In this document: positions 57,622 to 64,000 of the stretch, piece by piece
How positions within the stretch are numbered: position 1 is the first letter of the stretch
Layout: each line of letters begins with the position of its first letter
Assembly (NCBI RefSeq): GCF_016653635.2
Contig: NZ_CP067420.1
Coordinates: forward strand, 3,011,501-3,075,500
Length of the DNA: 64,000 nucleotides
Direction of reading: 5' to 3'
Source: Skermanella sp. TT6
Lineage (GTDB): Bacteria > Pseudomonadota > Alphaproteobacteria > Azospirillales > Azospirillaceae
Position numbers and translations under genes: made by a program
The notes under the pieces: model-generated
What the model was told of the DNA's origin: nothing
Seen by the model: only the letters and a program-made list of their open reading frames with translations
The model's database searches: none

Positions 57622-57708
57622 ATGCTGAAATTCCTGGGCGGCGCGATCGGCATCATCTTCCTGATCGGACTCCTGGTCCTGATCGGGCTGCTGGCGCTGA
57701 TCTTCTGA
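57622..57708 (+). CDS. 28-residue single-helix membrane peptide
   Basis: A short frame, MLKFLGGAIG then IIFLIGLLVLIGLLALIF, preceded by AAGGAG at proper spacing. Almost the whole chain is a hydrophobic helix. It starts 29 bp after the puuE stop and is followed after 7 bp by an 11-bp stem-loop, which is the layout of a genuine mini-gene. It resembles small membrane peptides that stabilise larger complexes, but no partner is evident. Confidence 0.6.
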   Translation: MLKFLGGAIGIIFLIGLLVLIGLLALIF

Positions 57709-57715
57709 CGATCCT

Positions 57716-57740
57716 GCCGGCGCTCGCGGCGAGCGCCGGC
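57716..57740. terminator. Stem-loop between convergent genes
   Basis: GCCGGCGCTCG (57716-57726) and CGAGCGCCGGC (57730-57740) form a perfect 11-bp stem with a 3-nt loop, between the 28-residue peptide stop and the glutamine amidotransferase stop. No U-tract. Confidence 0.6.
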
Positions 57741-57748
57741 TACCGGCC

Positions 57749-58570
57749 TCATCGCAATGTCGGATCGAATGGGTGCAGTTCGACCCTGCCCCCCGACGTC
57801 GTCAGCATATGGCCTTCCGGAACCTCGTGCCAGACCGCCTCGATGGCGTCCAGCGGCTCCGACAGGACGAGGACATCACCCTGGCTGCTCTCGAAACGAC
57901 AGCAGCCCTGGTCGACGCTGATGCCTCCCCCCAGCGCATAGAACAAGGTCGGCGAGGCCCGGTCGCTGGAATGGCGCAGTGCGTACAGCCGCTCGCCGTC
58001 GGTCAGGCAGGCGGTCAGCCGGAGCGGCTCGATGATGCCGTAGGCGGCCATGGCCTCCCCGATCTGGCGGCATGTCCGCGCGAAGGCCGCATGGACATCT
58101 TCCGCGACGCCGTTGGTCAGCAGCAGGTAGAAGATCACTTCACTGTCGGTACTGCCTTCGCGGAACGCATAAAGGTCGTCGGCGATCAGGTTCTCGACCG
58201 CGCGCCGGACGACCGGCCAGCCGCCGATCTGCCCGTTGTGCATGAACAGCCACCGGTCGTAGCGGAACGGATGGCAGTTGACCCGGGCCGTGGACGTCCC
58301 GGTGGACGCCCGGACATGGGCGAAGAACAGCCCCGACTGGATCTGTTCGGACACCGAACGAAGATTGAGGTCGTTCCACGCCGGCATCGTATCCCGGTAC
58401 AGTCCGGGCTTCCGAAGATGCCCGTACCAGCCCAGGCCGAAACCGTCGCCGTTGGTCGGGACATGGCCGCGCTGGGCCGAAAGCGACTGGTGGATCAGGG
58501 AATTGGCAGGTTTGAACAGGAGGGTATCGATCGGGATCGGACGGCCTTGATAGGCCAGCCAACGGCACAT
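57749..58570 (-). CDS. Class II glutamine amidotransferase
   Basis: A 273-residue N-terminal-nucleophile glutamine amidotransferase of the EgtC/YafJ-like type. The nucleophile is Cys2 (MCRWLAYQGRPIPIDTLLF). Substrate-binding residues are in RGHVPTNGDGFGLGWYG, FFAHVRASTG and NCHPFRYDRWLFMHNGQIGG. It lacks a synthase domain, so the ammonia acceptor is unknown. The xylB gene ends 68 bp upstream on the same strand. Confidence 0.9.
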   Translation of the reverse strand: MCRWLAYQGRPIPIDTLLFKPANSLIHQSLSAQRGHVPTNGDGFGLGWYGHLRKPGLYRDTMPAWNDLNLRSVSEQIQSGLFFAHVRASTGTSTARVNCHPFRYDRWLFMHNGQIGGWPVVRRAVENLIADDLYAFREGSTDSEVIFYLLLTNGVAEDVHAAFARTCRQIGEAMAAYGIIEPLRLTACLTDGERLYALRHSSDRASPTLFYALGGGISVDQGCCRFESSQGDVLVLSEPLDAIEAVWHEVPEGHMLTTSGGRVELHPFDPTLR

Positions 58571-58638
58571 GCTAGCTCCGCGAAGGTGTTCGGATCGTGG
58601 GGTCGACCGGAAGAGGTAAGGTTAACCCCATGGCAGAA

Positions 58639-60114
58639 TTATGTCGATGCCCCGCCCCTGAACAAACCCGAGAGTCCGCGGTAGATATCCCGGTACAGTG
58701 TCAATTTGGACGCATGCCGCTCGGTCGCGGCGCGGTCCGGCTCGATCACGAAGTCGGTTTCGGGCGCGGCGCAGACCGCCGCCGTGTCCTCGCCGGTGAC
58801 CGACAGCCGGGCCAGCCTGGCGGCGCCGAAGGCCGGCCCCACCTCTCCGCCCTTGTGGTAGGTCAGGGGGCGGCCCAGCACGTCGGCCAGGATACGCCCC
58901 CACAGCCGGCTCCGCGCGCCGCCGCCGATGACCGACACGGTGCCGATCTCCGTTCCGGCCTCGGCCAGCACGTCCTGCCCATCGGCGAAGGCGTAGGCCA
59001 CGCCCTCCAGCACGGCGCGGGCGAGGTCGGCGCGGCCGTGATCGTGTGTCAGCCCGAAGAACACGCCCTTGGCATCGGGATCGTTGTGGGGCGTACGCTC
59101 CCCCGACAGGTACGGCAGGAACAGCAGTCGTCCGGTGTCGCGGTCGGCGGCCTCGACCTCCGCCAGAAGCTGGGCTTCACTGGGGGCGCCGGTAAGGCGG
59201 GTCACCCAGGCGAGGCAGCTCGCCGCGCTGAGGATCACCGACATCTGGTGCCACAGGCCCGGAAAGCAGTGGCAGAACGCATGGACTCCGCGCGCTGGGT
59301 TGGGCGCGAATCCGGCGTTCGCGACGAACAGGACGCCCGACGTGCCGAGCGACAGGAAGGCCGATCCGGGTTTCAGCACGCCGACACCGGCGGCCCCGGC
59401 GGCGTTGTCGCCGGCGCCGCCGGCCACCTCGACCGAATCGCCCAGGCCCCAGGCGGAGGCCACCTCCGGAAGCAGAAGGCCGGTCGGTTCCGACCCCTCG
59501 AACAGCTCCGGCATTTCGCCCTCGTCCAGGTCGGTCGCCGCCAGCAGCTCCGGCGACCAGCGGCGCCGGGCCACGTCGAGCCAAAGGGTCCCGGCAGAAT
59601 CGGACATATCGGATGCGTAACGACCGGTCATGCGCAGCCGGACATAGTCCTTGGGCAGCAGCACCTTGGCGACGTCGCGGAAAATCTCGGGCTCATGCCT
59701 GGCGACCCACAGCAGCTTCGGCGCGGTGAAGCCCGGCATGGCCAGGTTGCCGGCGATCTCCGGAAGCGATGGCATCCTGCGCGTCAGTTCGGCGCACTCG
59801 GCACCGCTTCGGCCATCGTTCCACAGGATGGCGGGCCGCAGGACTCGGTCCCGGCCATCCAGCAGGGTGGCACCGTGCATCTGGCCGGACAGACCGATGC
59901 CGGTCACCTGGGCCATCTCCGCGGGATGGCCTCGGCGCAGTTCCGCCGCGACCGAGTTGGTGGCACGCCACCAGCTTTCCGGATCCTGCTCCGACCACAG
60001 GGGATGCGGGCGCGAAACGATGAGCGGTGCCACCGCCTGGGCGACGACCCGCTGTTCGACGTCCACCAGGACCGCCTTCACTCCCGAGGTGCCCAGATCG
60101 ATCCCAAGAAACAC
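58639..60114 (-). CDS. xylB: Xylulokinase
   Basis: A FGGY carbohydrate kinase that phosphorylates D-xylulose. Its 491 residues open FLGIDLGTSGVKAVLVD. The substrate loop LSGQMHGATLLD and LWNDGRS match XylB, the catalytic Asp lies in GGAGDNAAGAAGVGV, and C-terminal FGGY signatures include YLSGERTPHNDP and GGGARSRLWGRILADVLG. I set the start at the GTG at 60114, where GGGAGG lies 7 bases upstream and the N-terminus matches E. coli XylB. ATGs at 60138 and 60159 would add unmatched residues and lack ribosome-binding sites. It is divergent from the epimerase gene. No xylose isomerase or transporter is present. Confidence 0.93.
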   Translation of the reverse strand: MFLGIDLGTSGVKAVLVDVEQRVVAQAVAPLIVSRPHPLWSEQDPESWWRATNSVAAELRRGHPAEMAQVTGIGLSGQMHGATLLDGRDRVLRPAILWNDGRSGAECAELTRRMPSLPEIAGNLAMPGFTAPKLLWVARHEPEIFRDVAKVLLPKDYVRLRMTGRYASDMSDSAGTLWLDVARRRWSPELLAATDLDEGEMPELFEGSEPTGLLLPEVASAWGLGDSVEVAGGAGDNAAGAAGVGVLKPGSAFLSLGTSGVLFVANAGFAPNPARGVHAFCHCFPGLWHQMSVILSAASCLAWVTRLTGAPSEAQLLAEVEAADRDTGRLLFLPYLSGERTPHNDPDAKGVFFGLTHDHGRADLARAVLEGVAYAFADGQDVLAEAGTEIGTVSVIGGGARSRLWGRILADVLGRPLTYHKGGEVGPAFGAARLARLSVTGEDTAAVCAAPETDFVIEPDRAATERHASKLTLYRDIYRGLSGLFRGGAST

Positions 60115-60252
60115 GAGTCCGCCTCCCTGCCCGTCCATGGAGCCGCCGGGCCATTGCATGGAGCCAATCCCCTGGCGCGCCTTTCATTTGCCGGTAGGCT
60201 ATGCCATATCCGCCATTCACCACAACGGCGCAACGTCAGCCGAGAGGCAGCC

Positions 60253-61179
60253 ATGGCAGAACCGGGAAGCACGATCGTCCTCCGCCACGGCCCGCTGGAA
60301 TGCGCGATCAGCCCGGAGTGCGGAGGATCGATCACCCGGCTGATGCTGCACAGGGACGACCTGCCGCCGCTCCACCTGATGCGGCCGGCCCAGCCCGGCG
60401 CCATCGACCGCTGCGAGGCGGCCGACCTGTCCTGCCATCCGCTCGTCCCCTTCTCCAACAGGATCGCCGGCAGCCATTTCGTCTTCCGGGGCCGGGCGGT
60501 GAACCTGCCACCAAACGCGCCGTTCATCGCCGATGTGATCCACGGGCACGGCTGGCAGGCGCCCTGGACGGTTTCCGGCCACGGCGACAGCGCGGCGATG
60601 CTGACATTCGACTACGCCGCCGGCACCTGGCCCTATGCCTACAAGGCGACCCAGCGGTTCGAGCTCGCCGACGACCGCCTGACCCTGACGATGGAACTGC
60701 TGAATACGGGCGATCTTCCGATGCCGGCCGGGCTCGGGCTCCATCCCTACTTTCCGAAGCCGATCGGCACCCGCCTGACCGCAGACCTCGACGGAGTCTG
60801 GCTCGGGGACGAGGGCCATATCCCGACCGAACGGGTGCCGCTGCCGCTCGCCTGGGATTTCCCCTGCGGGATCACATTGGACGAGGTGGTGCTCGACAAC
60901 AACTTCACGGGCTGGAACGGCCGCGCGCGGATCGAGTGGCCGGGTTCGGGAGCGAGCCTCCGGATCGAGGCGACCCCGCCGTTCCGGCATGCCGTCGTCT
61001 ACGTGCCGCACAACCAGGATTACTTCTGCTTCGAACCGGTGAGCCACATGACCGACGCCGTCAACCGGGCCGCCGCCGGCGAGCGCGGCACCGGCTTCGC
61101 GGAGTTGGCGCCGGGCGCCAGTTTCGGCGGCTCCGTCACGTTCGCAGTCGAACCGGCCGATCGATCCTCCGGGTATTGA
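60253..61179 (+). CDS. Aldose 1-epimerase family protein
   Basis: A 308-residue galactose-mutarotase-fold protein that should interconvert alpha and beta anomers of a sugar. Conserved blocks are CHPLVPFSNRIAGSHFVFRG, HGHGWQAPWTVSG (the first catalytic His), GLGLHPYFPKP (second His) and LDNNFTGWNG, with a Glu at FCFEPVSHMTDAVN. The assignment is to the YihR/GalM-like superfamily rather than strictly GalM. The coding frame stays open far upstream, antisense to xylB, but the family N-terminus begins at the ATG at 60253. Paired divergently with xylB, it suggests a pentose- or hexose-related function. Confidence 0.9.
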   Translation: MAEPGSTIVLRHGPLECAISPECGGSITRLMLHRDDLPPLHLMRPAQPGAIDRCEAADLSCHPLVPFSNRIAGSHFVFRGRAVNLPPNAPFIADVIHGHGWQAPWTVSGHGDSAAMLTFDYAAGTWPYAYKATQRFELADDRLTLTMELLNTGDLPMPAGLGLHPYFPKPIGTRLTADLDGVWLGDEGHIPTERVPLPLAWDFPCGITLDEVVLDNNFTGWNGRARIEWPGSGASLRIEATPPFRHAVVYVPHNQDYFCFEPVSHMTDAVNRAAAGERGTGFAELAPGASFGGSVTFAVEPADRSSGY

Positions 61180-61218
61180 TCGGGGAGTCGGCACCCCCAT
61201 CTCTGGCATTGATCGGGG
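61175..61218 (+). repeat. Direct repeat of ATTGATCGGGG with GC hairpins
   Basis: ATTGATCGGGG occurs at 61175-61185 and 61208-61218, a 33-bp period. Each copy leads into a run of C residues that could pair with the GGGG. The first copy overlaps the 3' end of the epimerase gene. It may be a 3' structure or short duplication. Confidence 0.45.
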
Positions 61219-61296
61219 TCCGGGCCCCTCTGGCGGGCGCCTGCGCGCCTCGCGATGTCGGACCTTTCATCTGCACGATGCACCTGGAGGGTGACC

Positions 61297-61557
61297 ATGA
61301 GCGACACTACCGAGTCCGTCGGAAGGGCTGCCGAAACGCTGGAGAAGTCGGTCGAGAAATTCGCCAGCGACGCGGGCGCGGCGGCGAACACCGTCTCTTC
61401 CGGCTGTTCCGGACTGTGGGATGCCGGAATGTCGGCGTTGGAACTGCTGATGGACGGGAGAAGCGGCGAGGCTATGGCGGTGATGTTCAGCCCCAGTCTC
61501 AGCTGCTACGACAGCGTCGTCGCCGCGATGATGGGACTGTTCCCGTTCCTGTCATGA
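61297..61557 (+). CDS. Small hypothetical protein (86 aa)
   Basis: An 86-residue protein with GGAGGG directly before its ATG. The N-terminal half is a charged helix (ESVGRAAETLEKSVEKFASD). The C-terminal half is more hydrophobic (GLWDAGMSALELLMDG, then YDSVVAAMMGLFPFLS) and could associate with a membrane or granule. No family is recognised. Confidence 0.6.
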   Translation: MSDTTESVGRAAETLEKSVEKFASDAGAAANTVSSGCSGLWDAGMSALELLMDGRSGEAMAVMFSPSLSCYDSVVAAMMGLFPFLS

Positions 61558-61634
61558 CACGTTCCGCCTCTGCGCGGCGAAAGCGGCACGATCGATCCGA
61601 GGCATTTCCGGCGAGTTGAGTCCAAGAACACCGA

Positions 61635-61655
61635 AAAGCCATGATGTTCGGCTTT
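61635..61655 (+). terminator. Weak hairpin downstream of the 86-residue gene
   Basis: AAAGCC (61635-61640) and GGCTTT (61650-61655) with a 9-nt loop, followed by AGTTCT. A six-base stem only. Confidence 0.25.
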
Positions 61656-61773
61656 AGTTCTGTGGATAAATGCGATAGACTCTGAACTGAATCAATATTT
61701 TATCGTGTGCGGTTCAGATGTCTTCTCAGGGTAGTCGGGCGGCTCCGCAGGGCTGGAACGGGGTAACGCCATG

Positions 61774-62244
61774 ATGGCGGGATCCCATGCCCTGATCGGC
61801 TCCGCCTCGTGGCTTTACCTTGCCCACGGCATGAGCCTGCCCCTGTTCGACCCGGTGGCGCTCGGGCTGGCCGTTGCCGGTTCGCTGAGTCCCGACATCG
61901 ACCATCCGAAGTCATGGGTCGGACGGCGTTTGAAGTTCATTTCGGTTCCGCTGTCGAAACTGTTCGGGCACCGCGGCCTGACCCACTCGGTCGTTGCGGT
62001 AGCCGGATGCATCGCCGTGCTACGCTGGGACGGGCAGCAGTGGCACCACACCCTGCCCTTCGTGATCGGCTATGCCAGCCATCTTGCAGCCGACCTGATC
62101 ACGCCCGCCGGATTGTGTCTGGCTTGGCCGCTCCGGCGGACCTTCGCGTTTCCCCTGATCAGGACCGGATCCTTCGCCGAGCAGGCGCTGGTGACGATCG
62201 TCGCCGGGTGGCTTTTTGCCCGGGCACTGGGCAGTTGCGGTTGA
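61774..62244 (+). CDS. YdjM-like metal-dependent membrane hydrolase
   Basis: A 156-residue inner-membrane protein of the YdjM/DUF457 family of putative membrane-bound metal-dependent hydrolases. Diagnostic motifs are SPDIDHPKS near 44-52, FGHRGLTHSV near 70 and GYASHLAADLITPAGLCLAWP near 105-125, with conserved Asp and His residues in each, and four to five hydrophobic segments between them. In E. coli ydjM is SOS-regulated; I saw no SOS box here. The start MAGSHALIG at 61774 is one codon after an adjacent ATG. Confidence 0.85.
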   Translation: MAGSHALIGSASWLYLAHGMSLPLFDPVALGLAVAGSLSPDIDHPKSWVGRRLKFISVPLSKLFGHRGLTHSVVAVAGCIAVLRWDGQQWHHTLPFVIGYASHLAADLITPAGLCLAWPLRRTFAFPLIRTGSFAEQALVTIVAGWLFARALGSCG

Positions 62245-62403
62245 AAATCCGAACGTAGATTGTGTGATGCAGCAAAGCCGACTGCAGTAGCCCGCATGAC
62301 AAAAAGACGAAGCTGGATAGAAGTCTTTGTGCCGGGTCGGAAGAAGCTCATATGCCTGCTATAAAGCCCGACCGACAACCATAAAACACTTAGGGAGAAC
62401 TCA

Positions 62404-62664
62404 ATGCCCGACCAGTCTCTGCAGACCGTCAACGACAGCACCGCCATGCGCGCCGCACTTGTACATATCATGTTACTCGATGATTACATCGGTACGGTGC
62501 TGAGCCGGGCGGAGGCCTGCGAGCCTGGATTTCTCCGTGACAGCCTGATCGATTATGTCGAAACGCTTCAGCGCGAACGGCTGTCCTACTACCGGATCGG
62601 CCTGAGGGACAGCCTGCCCGGCGAAGACGCCGAGCAGGCTGTCGCCCTGGACGAGGCGGCCTGA
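62404..62664 (+). CDS. Small helical hypothetical protein (86 aa)
   Basis: An 86-residue, acidic, all-helical protein with GGGAGAA just before the ATG. The central region (RAALVHIMLLDDYIGTVLSRAEACEP, then FLRDSLIDYVETLQRERLSYYRIGL) may form a helical hairpin. No family is recognised. Its 3' end lies 3 bp from the convergent nemA stop. Confidence 0.6.
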   Translation: MPDQSLQTVNDSTAMRAALVHIMLLDDYIGTVLSRAEACEPGFLRDSLIDYVETLQRERLSYYRIGLRDSLPGEDAEQAVALDEAA

Positions 62665-62667
62665 CGC

Positions 62668-63777
62668 TCAGTCCGCCGCCGCCTGACGTTCGGCGTCGCT
62701 CAGGAAGGGATAATCCGTATAGCCTTCCGCCCCGCCGCCGTAGAACGTGTCCCGGTCCGGCTCGTTCAGCGGGGCGTTGATGCGCAGGCGCTCGACCAGA
62801 TCGGGGTTGGCGATGAACGGCCGGCCGAAGGCGACCAGATCGGCCTCGCCGGTTTCGCGAAGCCCGATCGCCGTATCCCGGTCGATCAGGTTGTTCGCGA
62901 CGTAGAGACCGTTGAAGATCCGCCGCAGCTTGCGCAGGTCCACCGCGCCGGAAACCTCGCGGCTGGCGCCGGTGGCACCTTCCACCAGATGCAGGTAGGC
63001 GAGGCCGAAGCGGTTCAACTGTTCGACCGCATAGGTGAACACCGGATCCGGGTCGCTGTCCGAGATGTCGTTGGCCGGGCTGATCGGCGACAGGCGGATG
63101 CCGACCCGGTCGCCGCCCCAGACGCCGACGACGGCTTCGGTCACCTCGAGCATCAGCCGCGCCCGGTTCTCGATCGATCCGCCATAGGCATCTGTCCGCT
63201 TGTTCGTGCCGTCGCGCAGGAACTGGTCGATCAGGTAGCCGTTCGCGGCATGGATCTCGACGCCGTCGAATCCGGCGCGCTTGGCATTCCCGGCCGCGGT
63301 CCGGTACTGCTCGACGATGCCGGGGATCTCGTCCAGGCCAAGGGCCCGCGGGGTGACGAAGGGAACGAAGCCGTCTTCCGTGAATGCCTTGCCTTCCGGC
63401 TTGATCGCGCTCGGAGCGACGGGAAGGGCACCGTTCTCCTGCAGGGAGGGGTGGGAGATACGCCCGACATGCCACATCTGGAGGAAGATCCTGCCGCCCT
63501 TGGCATGCACGGCGTCGGTCACCTGCTTCCAGCCCGCGACCTGCGCCTCGCTGTGGATCCCGGGCGTATAGGCATAGCCTTTGCCCTGGCGGGAGATCTG
63601 AGTCGCCTCGCTGATGATCAGGCCGGCGGTGGCCCGTTGACCATAATATTCAGCATGCAGGCCGAAGGGCGCATCCTCCTTGTTGGCGCGGCTCCGGGTC
63701 AGCGGGGCCATGACGATACGGTTCGCCAGGGTGTAGGGCCCCACCTTGACGGGCTGGAAAAGATCGCTCTCGCTCAT
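62668..63777 (-). CDS. nemA: Old-yellow-enzyme family alkene reductase (NemA-like)
   Basis: An FMN-dependent ene-reductase of 369 residues that reduces electrophilic alkenes and nitro compounds. The OYE core is clear: VKVGPYTLANRIVMAPLTRSRA, HAEYYGQRATAGLIISEATQIS, QMWHVGRISHP and the flavin/substrate His-x-x-Asn in VEIHAANGYLIDQFLRD. Later come YGGSIENRARLMLEV and an FMN-phosphate region, LVAFGRPFIANPDL. AGGAAG precedes the ATG. A TetR gene lies immediately upstream on the same strand, and an inverted repeat sits between them, matching the E. coli nemR-nemA arrangement. Confidence 0.95.
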   Translation of the reverse strand: MSESDLFQPVKVGPYTLANRIVMAPLTRSRANKEDAPFGLHAEYYGQRATAGLIISEATQISRQGKGYAYTPGIHSEAQVAGWKQVTDAVHAKGGRIFLQMWHVGRISHPSLQENGALPVAPSAIKPEGKAFTEDGFVPFVTPRALGLDEIPGIVEQYRTAAGNAKRAGFDGVEIHAANGYLIDQFLRDGTNKRTDAYGGSIENRARLMLEVTEAVVGVWGGDRVGIRLSPISPANDISDSDPDPVFTYAVEQLNRFGLAYLHLVEGATGASREVSGAVDLRKLRRIFNGLYVANNLIDRDTAIGLRETGEADLVAFGRPFIANPDLVERLRINAPLNEPDRDTFYGGGAEGYTDYPFLSDAERQAAAD

Positions 63778-63795
63778 GGTTCTTCCTCATGTTAT

Positions 63796-63811
63796 GGACC
63801 GAACGGTCCAG
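63796..63811. promoter_or_regulatory. NemR-like operator
   Basis: TGGACCGAACGGTCCA has perfect 7-bp inverted arms around AA and sits 18 bp before the nemA start, downstream of the TetR-type gene. Its half-site resembles the GACC/GGTC half-site of the E. coli NemR box. It is probably the site where the upstream TetR-family protein represses nemA. Confidence 0.65.
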
Positions 63812-63844
63812 AATTTGCGCAGAATGGGCTGACCGTGGATCGCG

Positions 63845-64000
63845 TCAGTCCAGGGCTTCGAGGGTGGTCGAGACGACGTCCTCCAGGGCTTGGGGATCAC
63901 GGCCGGCTTTCGCCATGACCTGAAGGCCGCAGAGGGAATTGACGAGGTATCGCGCCAGCGTGCGGGGATCGTGACGGGCCGATATGCCTCCGTCCGCCTG
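63845..64000 (-). CDS. nemR: TetR-family regulator, C-terminal part (cut by window edge)
   Basis: The last 51 codons of a gene that runs off the right edge. The residues ARHDPRTLARYLVNSL, then CGLQVMAKAGRDPQALEDVV and STTLEALD, are typical of the ligand-binding domain end of TetR regulators close to NemR. It lies 67 bp upstream of nemA in the same orientation. The DNA-binding N-terminus is outside the window, so the gene name is inferred from context. Confidence 0.75.
   Translation of the reverse strand, partial: QADGGISARHDPRTLARYLVNSLCGLQVMAKAGRDPQALEDVVSTTLEALD

Noticed and set aside
58597-60252. Upstream extension of the aldose epimerase to a longer protein
   Set aside because: The extension runs antisense to xylB and has no epimerase-like sequence. 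The family N-terminus begins at the ATG at 60253.

Overview
The window is a high-GC chromosomal segment that reads as an alphaproteobacterium of the Rhodospirillales/Azospirillaceae type (Skermanella- or Azospirillum-like). Four observations support this: a pha gene set (phaA, phaB, phaC, phaR); the order yqeY-dnaG-rpoD divergent from carA; an alphaproteobacterial SOS box (GAAC-N7-GAAC) at uvrA; and the style of the proteins throughout. The genus is inference. No rRNA, CRISPR array, prophage or plasmid functions were seen.

Layout. 0-5.1 kb: orphan sensor kinase, YsnF-type stress protein, membrane-tailed SDR, GT-C-like membrane protein. 5.2-12.4 kb: ssb and uvrA divergent, a methyltransferase, gloB, a GST, a DUF985 cupin, sufE and a small protein. 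12.4-19.7 kb: a CAT-anticodon tRNA, rpoD, dnaG and yqeY on the minus strand, divergent carA, then a NUDIX hydrolase and an AhpD-like protein. 19.7-24.3 kb: PHB locus, phaB, phaA and phaC (phaC overlapped by a small PhaE-like gene) with divergent phaR. 25-32.6 kb: plus-strand alpha-glucan/trehalose genes glgX, a receiver-domain protein, treZ and malQ. 32.7-38.8 kb: bacterioferritin, a 1403-residue SNF2 ATPase, an Rpn/PD-(D/E)XK-like protein and a small protein. 38.9-44.5 kb: minus-strand treS-maltokinase fusion and glgB, with overlapping stop and start. 44.84-46.14 kb: an intact IS5-type element with inverted ends and a CTAG duplication. 46.3-56.5 kb: LemA-like protein, small proteins, a ferritin-like protein, a universal stress protein, a hybrid histidine kinase, an SDR, a lone ABC ATPase, a CX3CW rhodanese-like protein and a ChaN-PDZ lipoprotein. 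56.6-64 kb: PuuE-type deacetylase, a 28-residue membrane peptide, a class II glutamine amidotransferase, xylulokinase and a divergent aldose epimerase, small proteins, a YdjM-like membrane protein, an old-yellow-enzyme reductase, and the 3' end of its TetR regulator at the right edge.

How genes work together. Carbon storage dominates: PHB synthesis (phaA/phaB/phaC under PhaR) and glycogen/trehalose metabolism (glgX, malQ, treZ, treS-mak, glgB). The treS-mak-glgB pair implies a GlgE-type route, but glgE and treY are not in the window. Iron storage (bfr and a ferritin-like protein), stress proteins (YsnF, Usp) and redox-electrophile defence (gloB, GST, nemA) are interspersed.

No clear new multi-gene system is visible. 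The best leads are the phaE-like/phaC overlap, the FNR/FixK-like palindrome upstream of phaB, the receiver protein inside the glucan cluster, the large N-terminus of the SNF2 ATPase, and a possibly non-canonical ferroxidase site in bacterioferritin.
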